From NCBI GenBank assembly GCA_018500075.1, contig JAHBAN010000163.1, forward strand, positions 1 to 17,758: a DNA stretch of 17,758 nucleotides. Direction: 5' to 3'. A program made the position numbers and the translations under genes. This DNA comes from Flavobacteriia bacterium. GTDB taxonomy: Bacteria; Bacteroidota; Bacteroidia; Flavobacteriales; Flavobacteriaceae. Shown piece after piece: positions 1 through 9,700 of this stretch (positions within the stretch are counted from its first letter, which is position 1; every line of letters starts with the position of its first letter). The notes beneath the pieces are model-generated. The model did not search any database, was not told the origin of the DNA, and saw nothing but the letters and a program-made list of their open reading frames with translations.

Positions 1-79
1 AGTGTCGAAGTTCGCACGCCGGGCGGAGAGAAGAGTTACGAAATCCTCAAAATCGCTTTCATATAAGAAAAAGAGCGCA

Positions 80-1096
80 ATGGCCGACCAAAACGAAACC
101 CGCCCGACACCGCTCGGTATCTATGACCGCGCTGTCGCTGACAAGATCACCGCTATCGAGATCATCGCGCTGAGCCTGTCGGCCGTCTGGCTTTTGGGTG
201 CCGCCATTTTCTTTCTGACCTTGCCCGCCGAGGCCTCAGCCGAGGACACGGCAAATACATCTCTACGGTTTATGATGACAATGCTTGCGGTGTTTATGCC
301 TGTCGGAATGATCTGGGTCGCAGCCATGGCTGCACGCTCTTCCAAGATCATGCGAGAAGAAAGCCAGCGCCTCCAATCGGCGATTGATGCGATCCGTCAT
401 GCCTATATCGTGCAGAGCCAAAGTGGCAGGATCACAGCTGAGCCTTCCGTGGCGCGCAAGCTCGAAGAAATCGCCGCAGCACAGCGCAAGACCGAAACGG
501 CGCTGGCCACATTTACATCAAGCCGCGAGGCCCAGAACGCGCGCACTGTTGCCGCAGACCCAACGCCCCAAGCCGAGGAACAGACCACTCTGCCCCTGGG
601 CACAACAGCACAGGACATGGCGCCTTCGATCAGCCGTGAAGAATTCATCCGCGCGATCAACTTTCCGGAAACCGCAGAAGACACAGCAGGCTTCACTGCC
701 CTGCGCCGCGCTCTTAAGGATCGTGCCGTCGCCGGCCTTGTGCAAGCCGCCCAAGACGTGCTGACCCTGCTCAGCCAAGACGGCATCTATATGGATGACC
801 TGCGTCCCGACATGGCCCGACCCGAAGTCTGGCGCCAGTTTGCCCAAGGCACGCGGGGCCGCCAGATTGCAGCCCTCGGCGGTGTGCGTGACCGCTCCTC
901 CCTCGCGCTCGCCTCTGGCCGTATGCGCGAAGATCCGATCTTCCGCGACGCGGTGCATCACTTCCTGCGGCGCTTTGACAAAAGTTTTACCCAGTTTGAA
1001 ACCGAGGCCAGTGATACTGAAATTTCCGAATTGGCAAACACCAGAACCGCCCGCGCTTTCATGCTTCTGGGCCGTATCGCGGGCGTATTTGACTGA
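80..1096 (+). CDS. Hypothetical protein with two transmembrane segments
   Basis: Function not recognised. From the ATG at 80 the product is 338 residues. Two hydrophobic stretches, about residues 25-48 and 62-84, should form a membrane hairpin. They are followed by a polar stretch, about 88-135, that looks helical or coiled coil. A low-complexity Ala/Thr/Glu-rich linker leads to a soluble C-terminal region (about 185-338) rich in Arg and Ala. The frame is open back to a GTG at base 2, but the 26 extra residues are Lys/Arg/Ser-rich and look non-coding. The ATG at 80 is preceded by a purine-rich AAGAAAAAGAG stretch and starts a normal-looking protein. The gene converges on the sulfotransferase-like gene with a 77-bp gap and is probably not part of the glycan operons. 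The window begins only 79 bases upstream, so its promoter is not visible. Confidence 0.7.
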   Translation: MADQNETRPTPLGIYDRAVADKITAIEIIALSLSAVWLLGAAIFFLTLPAEASAEDTANTSLRFMMTMLAVFMPVGMIWVAAMAARSSKIMREESQRLQSAIDAIRHAYIVQSQSGRITAEPSVARKLEEIAAAQRKTETALATFTSSREAQNARTVAADPTPQAEEQTTLPLGTTAQDMAPSISREEFIRAINFPETAEDTAGFTALRRALKDRAVAGLVQAAQDVLTLLSQDGIYMDDLRPDMARPEVWRQFAQGTRGRQIAALGGVRDRSSLALASGRMREDPIFRDAVHHFLRRFDKSFTQFETEASDTEISELANTRTARAFMLLGRIAGVFD

Positions 1097-1173
1097 GCGA
1101 GCCGCCTCAACACGGCATCTGCAAACAGCCCTCACATCCCGCCAAAGGTAATACGCTCTTCACAAAACACCGC

Positions 1174-2391
1174 TCAACGCTTTGTCAGTGTTTTATCGAA
1201 TGTGCGCCACCTCCCGAGATAGGGGGCAATCTTGCGTTGCCAAAAAGGGAGCGTGTTGTGGCGAACGCGTGCATCCGCATATAACAACCTGTCCAAAACA
1301 GGGGCAATCGCGCGGTCCCAGTCTGCAACAGAAGCGTCGCAACCGGGAGGGCTGGGGCACTCGAGCGATTTCAGGCCCGACAGATCAGTTGCGCGCCTCA
1401 CCCCAGCGCATAGCTCTTCGTAAAACGCTGCATAAGGCACGGGATCGTCAAGATCGGTCAATCCTGCCAGAATATCCGAATGATACGGCTCTTCCGACGT
1501 CCAGCGCGGGTCGCGAACCAGAGAAGCGAACGCCTGTGAAGGCATCACCTGCCGCAAGCTGGTCAGGGTGTCGTTTACAACAGGCCTGAGGCTGCGCAGA
1601 TGTTTGGGCTTCAAAGCCCATAGTTTCGCGGGGTGTTCGATCGGTTTGCACCAGCGCTGAACAACAAATTCTGTGGAGGCATCATGCCCTGTGGGCCGAA
1701 AACTGCGATTACGGAGCAAAAAACCGATCAGCGCAGAAGACGACGCTGTGTTGCTTCGTTTTTCAAGCTGCAAGGGCAAATCATAAAGCTGTCCAAATGC
1801 TGAGATCACATCTGGTCGCATAGGTCTCACGCTCACCCGCAAGTTGGGGATCTGCGCCCATGCCACAACATCTTGGCCAAAACGATAACCCATTTTGTTT
1901 CGCGCAAGCCAACGGTCCATGTCCTGAGTATTCCAGATACCCCATTGCCAGAACGCAGCATTGGTCCAATCGACCACAGGCCGCAGAAAAACAACAACAT
2001 CAACAGGCGGATAGCCCCAGTCAGCAAGCGCGCGGGCAAAAAGGGCATGATGCGCAATCCACCCTTCACAGGACAAAATGGGTGTAAACCCTTTGCTTTG
2101 CCCGGCCTTCAGCGTCTTGTGGATCGCATGAAACACATTCGCTGCGATCACCGCAGGGCCGAAGTTTGGCGAGGTGACGTATCCATAGGGCGAAAACAGC
2201 GCACGTCGGCACACTGCGCGCCCGTAGCATACGTCATATTCACCCGATGTGCTTTGTATCGCGGTATATCGATAAATATTTCCTGCTTTATCCCTCAGAT
2301 CAGGCGTCATGCTTAACACTGTCTGCAAGGCAGAGCTGCCGCATTTTGGAGCGCCGATATGCAGGATCATATGAGGCTTACCTCTGCTCAT
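1174..2391 (-). CDS. Sulfotransferase-like protein (P-loop, PAPS-type)
   Basis: Likely transfers sulfate from PAPS to a sugar, though only the fold-level signature is visible. The N-terminus carries a phosphosulfate-binding-like loop, HIGAPKCGSSALQ, at residues 11-23, directly after a hydrophobic first strand (MIL). A second element, VVVFLRPVVDW (about 132-142), resembles the 3'-phosphate-binding Arg region (R-x-P) of sulfotransferases. An N-T-A-S-S-S stretch near 214-219 resembles the conserved Asn/Ser part of this family. The product is 405 residues, longer than a minimal sulfotransferase domain, and the C-terminal ~150 residues are unassigned. It is the last gene of the minus-strand operon. 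Its ATG directly follows the TAG of the upstream glycosyltransferase, with an AGAGG 9 nt before it. A second in-frame ATG, codon 8 (2368-2370), also has an AGAGG upstream, so the start is uncertain by seven residues. It could instead be a related P-loop protein of unknown substrate. Confidence 0.75.
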   Translation of the reverse strand: MSRGKPHMILHIGAPKCGSSALQTVLSMTPDLRDKAGNIYRYTAIQSTSGEYDVCYGRAVCRRALFSPYGYVTSPNFGPAVIAANVFHAIHKTLKAGQSKGFTPILSCEGWIAHHALFARALADWGYPPVDVVVFLRPVVDWTNAAFWQWGIWNTQDMDRWLARNKMGYRFGQDVVAWAQIPNLRVSVRPMRPDVISAFGQLYDLPLQLEKRSNTASSSALIGFLLRNRSFRPTGHDASTEFVVQRWCKPIEHPAKLWALKPKHLRSLRPVVNDTLTSLRQVMPSQAFASLVRDPRWTSEEPYHSDILAGLTDLDDPVPYAAFYEELCAGVRRATDLSGLKSLECPSPPGCDASVADWDRAIAPVLDRLLYADARVRHNTLPFWQRKIAPYLGRWRTFDKTLTKR

Positions 2392-4899
2392 CTATGCCCG
2401 CCTCTTCGGTCGTAACGCCTTTATCAGCTTATCAGCGTCAACTTTCCCCCCTGGGAGAATGGGAATAACTTCCGCTTGCGCGCCATCAGCATTGGCCGCC
2501 CTCACAGCATCCCCTTGCGCGCCCAGATCAAGGCTCACCACAGGCATCCCTGTTGCGAGCGCTTCATGTGTCGTGAATGAAAAGGTTTCCGGCCATATCG
2601 ACGGAATAAACCACCCCGAAATGCCATAGCGCGTCACCAGCCCCGGCAAATCGCGCAACTCATAACCTCCATGCACAATCGCGCTGGACGGGAGAGGCCA
2701 AGACGGATCAACATTCCCGATCACGACCAAACGTCCGCGCTCTGATTTTGCCAGATCACCCGCCAGTTTTTGCACTAAGGCCGCGCCTTTCTGGTATCCG
2801 ATATTGCCAAGAACACCGATAACAGGCTTATCGCCCACCACAGGCACAATGCGTGGCACCGAAGACAATAGCTCATGCGGCTCGACAACGGTTTTCTCCG
2901 CGGCGACGGGATAAGCCTCTGCCAACAGCGCTGCCGTATTGGCCGAAAACACAACACACCGTTGAGCCGCATCAATCAATGCACCCCAAGCAGCCTGCCA
3001 ATCGGCCAATGAAGCATCCGGCCGGCCGGGGCGGTTATATCGATGCACGCAGTCTTGCGCGAGCGGACCAGCGGCCAAAGGAACACCGCGATACACACCA
3101 TCTCCCCCCAGCAAAGTATACGAAGGACTCACCGGGAAAAAATCATGCAGCAGCACCTCAATAGGATGTTCAGCGCCCCCCGCTCTGGCAAGGTTTAGCA
3201 AAACGTGTGGCAAGCCGAGTGCGTCACGGGCGCCAACGCCGCAGGAATAAATCAAACGCAACCTTGGTAAGAAACCCAGTAGAGCCTGAACAAGGGTCAG
3301 ATCATTGCTCAGCCCCTGAGTTGTGCCAAGGTGGCTATGCAGTTCAACCGCCCAATCATGCCCCTGACCAACACGCAAAACCACAGAGGACAGGCCACGG
3401 CCAATATCGCGGGCGATACGCTCGCTCAGGTATTTTTCCGCGCCGCCACCCATTGCATGGGCCAGATACACAGGCACCTCGGCCTGACGCCCCGCGGCCC
3501 ATGCGAGGCCCAATGCCAACCGTGATGCTGTGGCAGGATCGTTGCGAATAAAGTCTCGCACCTCTCGATCATATTGCGGGTATCTGCGCGAAATCTCGGC
3601 ACCGTTGCGTTCTAGCAAAGCCTGTTTGGCAACGCTTCCAAAAGACACCCCGCCGCGGTGCTCGACAAATAAAGCGGCCGTGCAAACATGACGCCCGTTC
3701 AACGCCCGCACCTTCTGACACCAATCGGTTTCTTCGCCATATCCTTTCCCAAACGCCCGATCAAATTGCGGAATTTGCGCCAAAAATTTCATCGAGACGG
3801 CCATGCAAAATCCGACCCCAGTTGGCGCTTCTACAAGCCCCTCCAAAGGGTCAAACTGGCGCGCGACTCTGTCCAAATCATCCGCTTCACCTTTGCGCAA
3901 CTCGTATGGAGCACAGATCACAGGCACGGTGAAGATTTCGCCGTTGTTTGACATTGGGGTGACCGTTGCGATCGTGCTGTCTGCCAAGGGCGCCAGCAAG
4001 CGAGCAGCCCAGCCTTGCGGCAACAAGACATCAGAATTAAGGATCACCACCGGCGCGTCCCGCAACGCGGCCAGCGCCAAACCACGATTCACAGAACCGA
4101 CAAACCCCAAGTTTACATCGTTGCGCACCATTGTGGCACGCGGCTTGTGCTGTTGCGTCCAAGCCTTCAGCAGAGGCCAAACGCGCGGGTCGCTAGAGCG
4201 GTCTTCAATCACAATTATATGCCAATCCATCATCGTATGATTGGCAACGCGCTCAAGGCATTCCCCCAATACATCAAAGCCATTGTAGACCGGCAACACA
4301 ATCGTAACGGGATCACTCGTGCTTTGAATTTCCAGTTCGCGCAAGCGCTCAGGCCGAGAAAAAACAGCGCGCCCATCCATAGGAACAGCTCTTGAAATGG
4401 GCGTCAGGCCGAGCCTTTGCTTCACGAGTTCACGCGCCCCCATGTCGCCCCGTTTTTTCCACCTCCAGATGATCGGCACCAGACTGAACACGGCCCAAAT
4501 ATAGGGCCACACCAGAGCAATTTGTTGCCGCCGTATCTCTCGTGTGGTGACGCCCCTAAAGTGACATACGACAGCTTCACAATCATCCTGTGCCTCACTT
4601 TGGGCCAGATAGATTGCGGGATCTCCAACCTCAAACGGGATATCCAGCGTAAACCCACGCTCTTTTCTGCCTGGCTGCATCAGAGCCGGTTTGGTCCACA
4701 AGCGCGTCCGGCCCAAAGCCAATCCAACCCGTGGCGCAACAGACCAGCCCGTTACCGTGAGCCTGTTGCCTCGCAAGCGGATTGCATCAATCCAGCCAAG
4801 ATCACGCCCGCTAGCATCACACAAAGGCCCCCCTTGGCGATCGAACCTCAAATTATGCTCTGCATACCGCAGAAAAACCAAGTATAGTCTGCGCAACAC
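2392..4899 (-). CDS. Two-domain glycosyltransferase (GT2 + GT4 fusion)
   Basis: An 835-residue protein with two catalytic units, probably adding two sugars in one polypeptide. Residues about 35-120 form a small beta-rich module containing GWIDA and TGWSV. Residues 127-146 are hydrophobic, possibly a membrane or membrane-associated helix. A GT2 (GT-A) domain spans about 197-425. It has VTIVLPVYNG at 198-207, the DXD-equivalent NSD at 288-290, and GYGEETDW at 386-393, where the ED-like acidic pair would supply the catalytic base. A GT4 (GT-B) domain follows from about 474. It has GVLGNIGYQKG at 695-705, a GGYELRDL segment at 744-751, and SIWPETFSFTTHEAL at 767-781 carrying the E-x7-E motif. The start is a GTG with AAGG 9 nt upstream, in the 14-nt gap after the methyltransferase gene. 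Such fusions occur in O-antigen and capsule clusters. The acceptor and donor sugars cannot be read from the sequence. Confidence 0.88.
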   Translation of the reverse strand: MLRRLYLVFLRYAEHNLRFDRQGGPLCDASGRDLGWIDAIRLRGNRLTVTGWSVAPRVGLALGRTRLWTKPALMQPGRKERGFTLDIPFEVGDPAIYLAQSEAQDDCEAVVCHFRGVTTREIRRQQIALVWPYIWAVFSLVPIIWRWKKRGDMGARELVKQRLGLTPISRAVPMDGRAVFSRPERLRELEIQSTSDPVTIVLPVYNGFDVLGECLERVANHTMMDWHIIVIEDRSSDPRVWPLLKAWTQQHKPRATMVRNDVNLGFVGSVNRGLALAALRDAPVVILNSDVLLPQGWAARLLAPLADSTIATVTPMSNNGEIFTVPVICAPYELRKGEADDLDRVARQFDPLEGLVEAPTGVGFCMAVSMKFLAQIPQFDRAFGKGYGEETDWCQKVRALNGRHVCTAALFVEHRGGVSFGSVAKQALLERNGAEISRRYPQYDREVRDFIRNDPATASRLALGLAWAAGRQAEVPVYLAHAMGGGAEKYLSERIARDIGRGLSSVVLRVGQGHDWAVELHSHLGTTQGLSNDLTLVQALLGFLPRLRLIYSCGVGARDALGLPHVLLNLARAGGAEHPIEVLLHDFFPVSPSYTLLGGDGVYRGVPLAAGPLAQDCVHRYNRPGRPDASLADWQAAWGALIDAAQRCVVFSANTAALLAEAYPVAAEKTVVEPHELLSSVPRIVPVVGDKPVIGVLGNIGYQKGAALVQKLAGDLAKSERGRLVVIGNVDPSWPLPSSAIVHGGYELRDLPGLVTRYGISGWFIPSIWPETFSFTTHEALATGMPVVSLDLGAQGDAVRAANADGAQAEVIPILPGGKVDADKLIKALRPKRRA

Positions 4900-4913
4900 A
4901 ACAGGCGACCTTC

Positions 4914-5603
4914 TTATTTTTGTGCAACCAAAACAGTAAATTGCCCTGCTATATTCTCCATCACTTCAGCATTTGGAAACTTCAGGCGGTGGGCACCGTT
5001 TTCAGAAATATCGTAAACCGTTTGACCTCCCCAGGAGATCAGTTTCATCTCGTGCTGGTTTAGCAGCTCAAAGCTCTCTTTCTGTGTGTAATGGCGTAAG
5101 TGAAATTTATGTTGTTTGGGAACAAATGGCATTTGGTCTTGGTTGGGGGTCGACATAATCAACACCCCACCAGGCTTCAGAGCGTGATAGAGAGCGGAAA
5201 TTAATGCGCTCCCGTTCGCGATATGTTCAATGCTTTCAAGGCAAAAACAAAAATCAAAAACGTTGCTAGGCAACTCGAAAGGCCATTCTTTTTGGGCAAA
5301 ACACACAGTGCTAGACGCATAATGTTTGTTGGCGACCCTCAAAGCATCTTCTGATGCATCAAGGCCGAGAATATGGTAGCCTTCCTCGGCGGCCATAGAG
5401 CTCCCATATCCATTGCCACAAAAAACATCCAATCCGTAACACGACTTTGCATCAAGGCCCATGGAATGCAGCTTTTGCAGGCCGAACCGATAACGGTTTA
5501 CATGATCGCCCCGTATGTCTTTTAAAACGGGCGCGATTTGTCGCTCTCCCGAACGAAGCGAGAAGTCATGTTGCATTGTTTCGGGACCATCAGCTTGACC
5601 CAA
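4914..5603 (-). CDS. Class I SAM-dependent methyltransferase
   Basis: A 229-residue stand-alone Rossmann methyltransferase. Motif I is GLDVFCGNGYG at residues 57-67, with Phe where the usual D-x-G-C-G-x-G has Gly. The acidic end of strand 2 is GLDAS (80-84). FDFCFCLESIEHI (116-128) and KPGGVLIMSTPNQ (143-155) match strands 4 and 5 of the Methyltransf_11/UbiG-like group. By context it probably O- or N-methylates a sugar residue of the glycan, or caps a chain. The substrate is inferred only from its position between two glycosyltransferase genes. The start is a TTG overlapping the upstream glycosyltransferase gene by 14 nt. I chose it because a clear GGAGG (complement of 5613-5617) lies 9 nt upstream. 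The next in-frame Met is codon 10. The overlap suggests translational coupling. Confidence 0.88.
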   Translation of the reverse strand: MGQADGPETMQHDFSLRSGERQIAPVLKDIRGDHVNRYRFGLQKLHSMGLDAKSCYGLDVFCGNGYGSSMAAEEGYHILGLDASEDALRVANKHYASSTVCFAQKEWPFELPSNVFDFCFCLESIEHIANGSALISALYHALKPGGVLIMSTPNQDQMPFVPKQHKFHLRHYTQKESFELLNQHEMKLISWGGQTVYDISENGAHRLKFPNAEVMENIAGQFTVLVAQK

Positions 5604-6711
5604 TTTGAAGTTCCTCCAGTCGCTTTAAGCACGCAAGGCCATGAGCTTTCGGCCCATGGTGTTTTGTCATTTTGGCTAAAGCCCTTTTGCCATATTGCGT
5701 GCAAAGCGATGGGTCTGTCGCAAACGCATTCATCGCATCCATCACAGACTCAATAAACACATCCGCCCAAGTAAAGTGACTTTTGATGTCGCCAATTGCA
5801 GCGGCCCCAACATGGGAAATGCTATATTCCAAAGGGTAAACGCAGTTATCTCCAAAATATTCTACAGGGCCAGAATAGGCTGTCGCCGCAACCGCCTTGC
5901 CTTTGAGCATAACTTCGATGATCCCCCGCCCTAATCCCTCGGCACGGTGGGGCGAGATATAGGCATCAAAGCTGTTGTATAACGCATCCATATCCTCAGC
6001 CGAGAGAGGCTTCGAGACCAGCTCGATACGCCGATCAAGAGCGGCCAGACTGTGCAAGTCGTCGATATCCCGCTGACGCACTATGCTTGATTTCTCAACT
6101 TTATATTTGAGAATCAGCTTAACATTTGTTGTCGGCCGATCAGCAAAACAATTCAAAAACGCGGAGATGACCAGAAAGGGATCTTTGCGTGCCACCATAG
6201 AGTTGAAGTCAAAAACATACCCAAACACGAGAGTATCGCTTTTTCGGCGCGGCTTCAGCCTCAGCTTTCGGGGCTTGGGAGCCAAGTGTAGCGGCATTTT
6301 ATGGATGGGCCTGTCAGTGTGCGGCGCAAAGCACTCTTTGAGGAAATCTGTGGCGACCCATAGCTCGTCTAATCGTTCTAGCCCAAAGCGGTGCGCATCA
6401 GGCAACTGGGGAAACTCCCAGTATGGCGCACCAATGTTATACCTCCCCTCGAGCAATTCTGGCCTCTTTCGAGCCAACAGCCCTGTTGCTGGTAGGTTGT
6501 GACAGATCAAATTGATATCATATTTCGGCTCATCAACGACCAAGGCCTCGATCTCTGGATCGCGTAACTCACTCGTTAGTGAACTGTAGTTTTCGTTCAG
6601 AATACAAACATCAATGCCTGCTGCGCATAGGGCATGAACTTTGTCACGAAGTTCAAGGCCCAGACCGTGCATACCAAAAGGCATCCCAATGACATTGACA
6701 CCACCGTTCAT
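5590..6711 (-). CDS. GT4-family glycosyltransferase
   Basis: A 373-residue GT-B fold glycosyltransferase of the GT1/GT4 type, probably cytoplasmic. The N-terminal half starts with VNVIGMPFGMHGLGLELRD, the usual donor-side glycine-rich loop after the first strand. NIGAPYWEF (92-100) and LDELWVATDF (114-123) form a signature shared with the two large glycosyltransferases of this locus. The C-terminal half has FDFNSMVARKDP (167-178), DAYISPHRAEG (249-259) and the E-x7-E pair E258/E266, which should contact the nucleotide-sugar. The tail lacks the usual GYSGN-DF and has TAYSGPVEYF instead. The ATG overlaps the stop of the 1078-residue gene as ATGA, so the two are likely translationally coupled. 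Donor and linkage are unknown. GDP-mannose or GDP-deoxyhexose is a reasonable guess because gmd and manC are nearby. Confidence 0.92.
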   Translation of the reverse strand: MNGGVNVIGMPFGMHGLGLELRDKVHALCAAGIDVCILNENYSSLTSELRDPEIEALVVDEPKYDINLICHNLPATGLLARKRPELLEGRYNIGAPYWEFPQLPDAHRFGLERLDELWVATDFLKECFAPHTDRPIHKMPLHLAPKPRKLRLKPRRKSDTLVFGYVFDFNSMVARKDPFLVISAFLNCFADRPTTNVKLILKYKVEKSSIVRQRDIDDLHSLAALDRRIELVSKPLSAEDMDALYNSFDAYISPHRAEGLGRGIIEVMLKGKAVAATAYSGPVEYFGDNCVYPLEYSISHVGAAAIGDIKSHFTWADVFIESVMDAMNAFATDPSLCTQYGKRALAKMTKHHGPKAHGLACLKRLEELQIGSS

Positions 6712-9700
6712 TTGCGTGCCTCATGAATGTCGCTAAGTCTTGCCAGAAGTTTCTTGCCGACGGCGTGAGTGGAAAACTCCTGATAGATCGTTCGCTTGCC
6801 TGCGCGCGCTATTTTCTCCCGAAAGCGCACATCGTCAAAAACGCGCCGCATATGACGGGCAGCATCATCAGTGTCTGGCTCGGCCCATTCGCGCTGTTGG
6901 CCATGATATAGCCCTGGAGCCATCTTGACCTTAGCGTATTTCACCAGACAAGAATTATCAGCACACATAAAATCCAGATTGCCTGAATACCCAGTCCCGA
7001 TTGTTGGTTTCCCATAACCCATAGCCTCCGCCATGGTTAGTCCAAACCCTTCCGCACGATGTAAGGAAATATATGCATCACACCGCATATATAGCGATGC
7101 ATTCTCATCGAGGCTCAGTGTTTCTTCGACCAAGATCACCCGCGGGTCTTCCTTTGCGCGAGCTTTAAATGCATCAAATGCCTCTCTGTTGTATTTCGAA
7201 GCTTGCCGGATCATGCTTTTAAACACCATCACGACCGGAACGCTTGGATCAGGGAAGGCTGTCTGAAAGGCATCCAGTGTGGCTTCCGGGTTTTTACGGG
7301 CCATCGTAGAATCGACGCTAAAAGTAAAAAGAAAAGCGAAAGCTTCCTCAGGAATTCCAAAGCGTGCACGTGGCGCTAATAAATCTGGAAAATGCAAGTT
7401 CACAGGAAGTGGAAAGGCGTGTACAGGAATATTCAACCGTTTGCGTGCAGCGTCTGCAATAAAGTTTGAAAGCCCCCAATACTCATCCACATAGCGAGTA
7501 TTCGCTAGATAGGTGGGAATCGTCTCAAGCTCCCACGCACCGTAACAGATGTTGTAGCGATTTTTCAGGAGGGTATTGCCGTCAATACGCACGATCTGCG
7601 CAACGCGGGTTACGTCTCCAACAAAAATATTGATGTCGGAGCCTTCTTGATCGTGCTGAACAAACCCAAAGCTTTCGTCCAAGTGATTGGAGTTATTAAA
7701 ATTCACAGCTCCCGGCCCCAACAGCCTCGTAGGAAAGCGCGTCTTATCAACCTGTTGATCATCCATTGCACTTTTGATTGCCAGAAAACTATTGCGCGCC
7801 ATTACCGAGAGGCCTGTGTGAATGTTGAATGGCCCAATAACATTCGCAACACGGGTTGATGATCTGGTTGCAACAGACCGGATAGCTGAATTGAAACGGA
7901 AATCCTGAATCATCAAACCGAGCTCGCGCGTATCGGATGAAAACCCCGCCAACGCTGGTGAATGGCAAGCAACAACATCCAGATCAATATTGACGATCCC
8001 GTTTGGCTTACAAAATACTTCACGCGGCAAAGGCACCACAATATCAATACCGCTCCGCCCCATCTCTCCAGGCTCGCCGCGCCTGAATTTATGGGTGTAA
8101 TGCGCAACGCCATCGACACTCACAACCAAAGCGTTCACAGGCACCATCTCAGACAATAGCGCCCGCACATTTCCGAGTGTCAGTTCGATGTCTCTGTCTG
8201 GCAACGGGTCAGTGGCAACACGCAAACGTGAGCGGCGACCGTTGGTCCAGACCCCGTCCTCTTCGGCTTCATGCCAGCCATAGGGCATAAAGCGCGTATT
8301 CCCAATAGTATCCCGTGCGTGGATCGTTTCACCAATATAAAATGAAAGCGCCGCCTTGGGAGACATAATTTCAACCCTTCGCAACGCAAAAGCAAGTGCA
8401 CGTTGGTCTGAGCCGCCATTAATAAATTTGGGAGAGTGGGCGTGGTTGCACACAAACTCTAACAACACGTCTCCTAAGACACTTATTGAAGAGGCTTTTA
8501 AGGGAATGTTGAGGACCACCAGCCCGGATGTCTCCAAGACTGTTTCTCCCAATATCTGTCCCTCACTGTGAATTTGCAACAAAACAGGATAGTCTTTGGT
8601 TGCCATGCCATTAACGATGATTTTGGCCGTCAGATCAGATGCTTTATGGGGAGGGAGCCGGAACGACAAAAAAGCATCTCGCGGGCCGGCCCAACAATGG
8701 TCAGTTGAAGGAACTTTCCAGCCGCTCCCACATAACATTTTGTTGCCCGGATGCCCAAGACCGATCTGAATGCCCCTATTTAGCACGACCTCAAATTCGC
8801 TCGCTGGCATCACTGGAATACCATGCGTTTCCCAAGACACGTTGAGCAGTGATTTTAAAGTAACGTCTGCCATCGGCACGACAGACGGCATTATTCGTTC
8901 GGACATCTTGTTAGCGTCCACACTGTCCAACAGTGCTTTCCAAAAGGCCGTTGACAATATCTCAATGCCATAGCAAGGCGTTGCCGAATGATCCTGCCAA
9001 ATATTTGATAAAGCCCGCGGTGTTTTGCCAAAATAGGGGGCTTCGGTCAGCACGCTCGAAGTAAGTGCCGCCACCGCCTCAACTTCCGGCGCGGCCAGTA
9101 AAGCATATGGATTATGAGTGGAAAACTTAACGTTCTCAAACTGGCTTAGAACGAGCGCCTGCTCTGCCACGTTTGCGCCGTAGGGATGCGGTTTGAAGTA
9201 GATAGTGTCAAACTCTGCACAGAGTTCGGAGACCTCTGTGATATGATCCTGAAGGGATACCAAGCCACGCTCACCGATCAGAGCGGTGTCAATCTCGACT
9301 TGCCCGAATAACACAGCCGCGCGCCCCCTCAAATCAAGGGAAGTCTGACGAAATTGAGCGCGCCTCAGTTGAGCTGCGAAGCCAATCTGCTCCTGAGACA
9401 CTGCGAACGGCAAGAGTGCTTGTAGGTTCCCAAAATTCGAGTTGAGCATAAACTTATAATCATCCATGAACCGCACCGGATGAATCGCAATCGAAACATA
9501 AGGCACGCCAAGAACATTGAAGGCGGCCTTTTGAAACGGTGACAACTCAAACCCAATGACGAAGCTTCCCTCAAAATAGGCCCGCAATAGCTCAAGCGTC
9601 TGATAATTTGGTTCAGCACGATATAGCTGTATCCACCCAACACTCCCCGGATCGACATCATAGCTTGCATAAATCTCGCTCACCGGAAGGCTGTTAAGAT

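Noticed and set aside
518..1135. 205-codon open frame on the minus strand opposite the hypothetical protein
   Set aside because: It is antisense to a frame with clear membrane segments and normal codon use. Its Cys/Arg/Gly-rich product looks like a GC-driven shadow.
1164..1194. Inverted repeat AAAACAC / GTGTTTT as a bidirectional terminator
   Set aside because: AT-rich 7-bp arms, a 17-nt loop, no GC-rich stem, and overlap with the end of the sulfotransferase-like gene; too weak to call.
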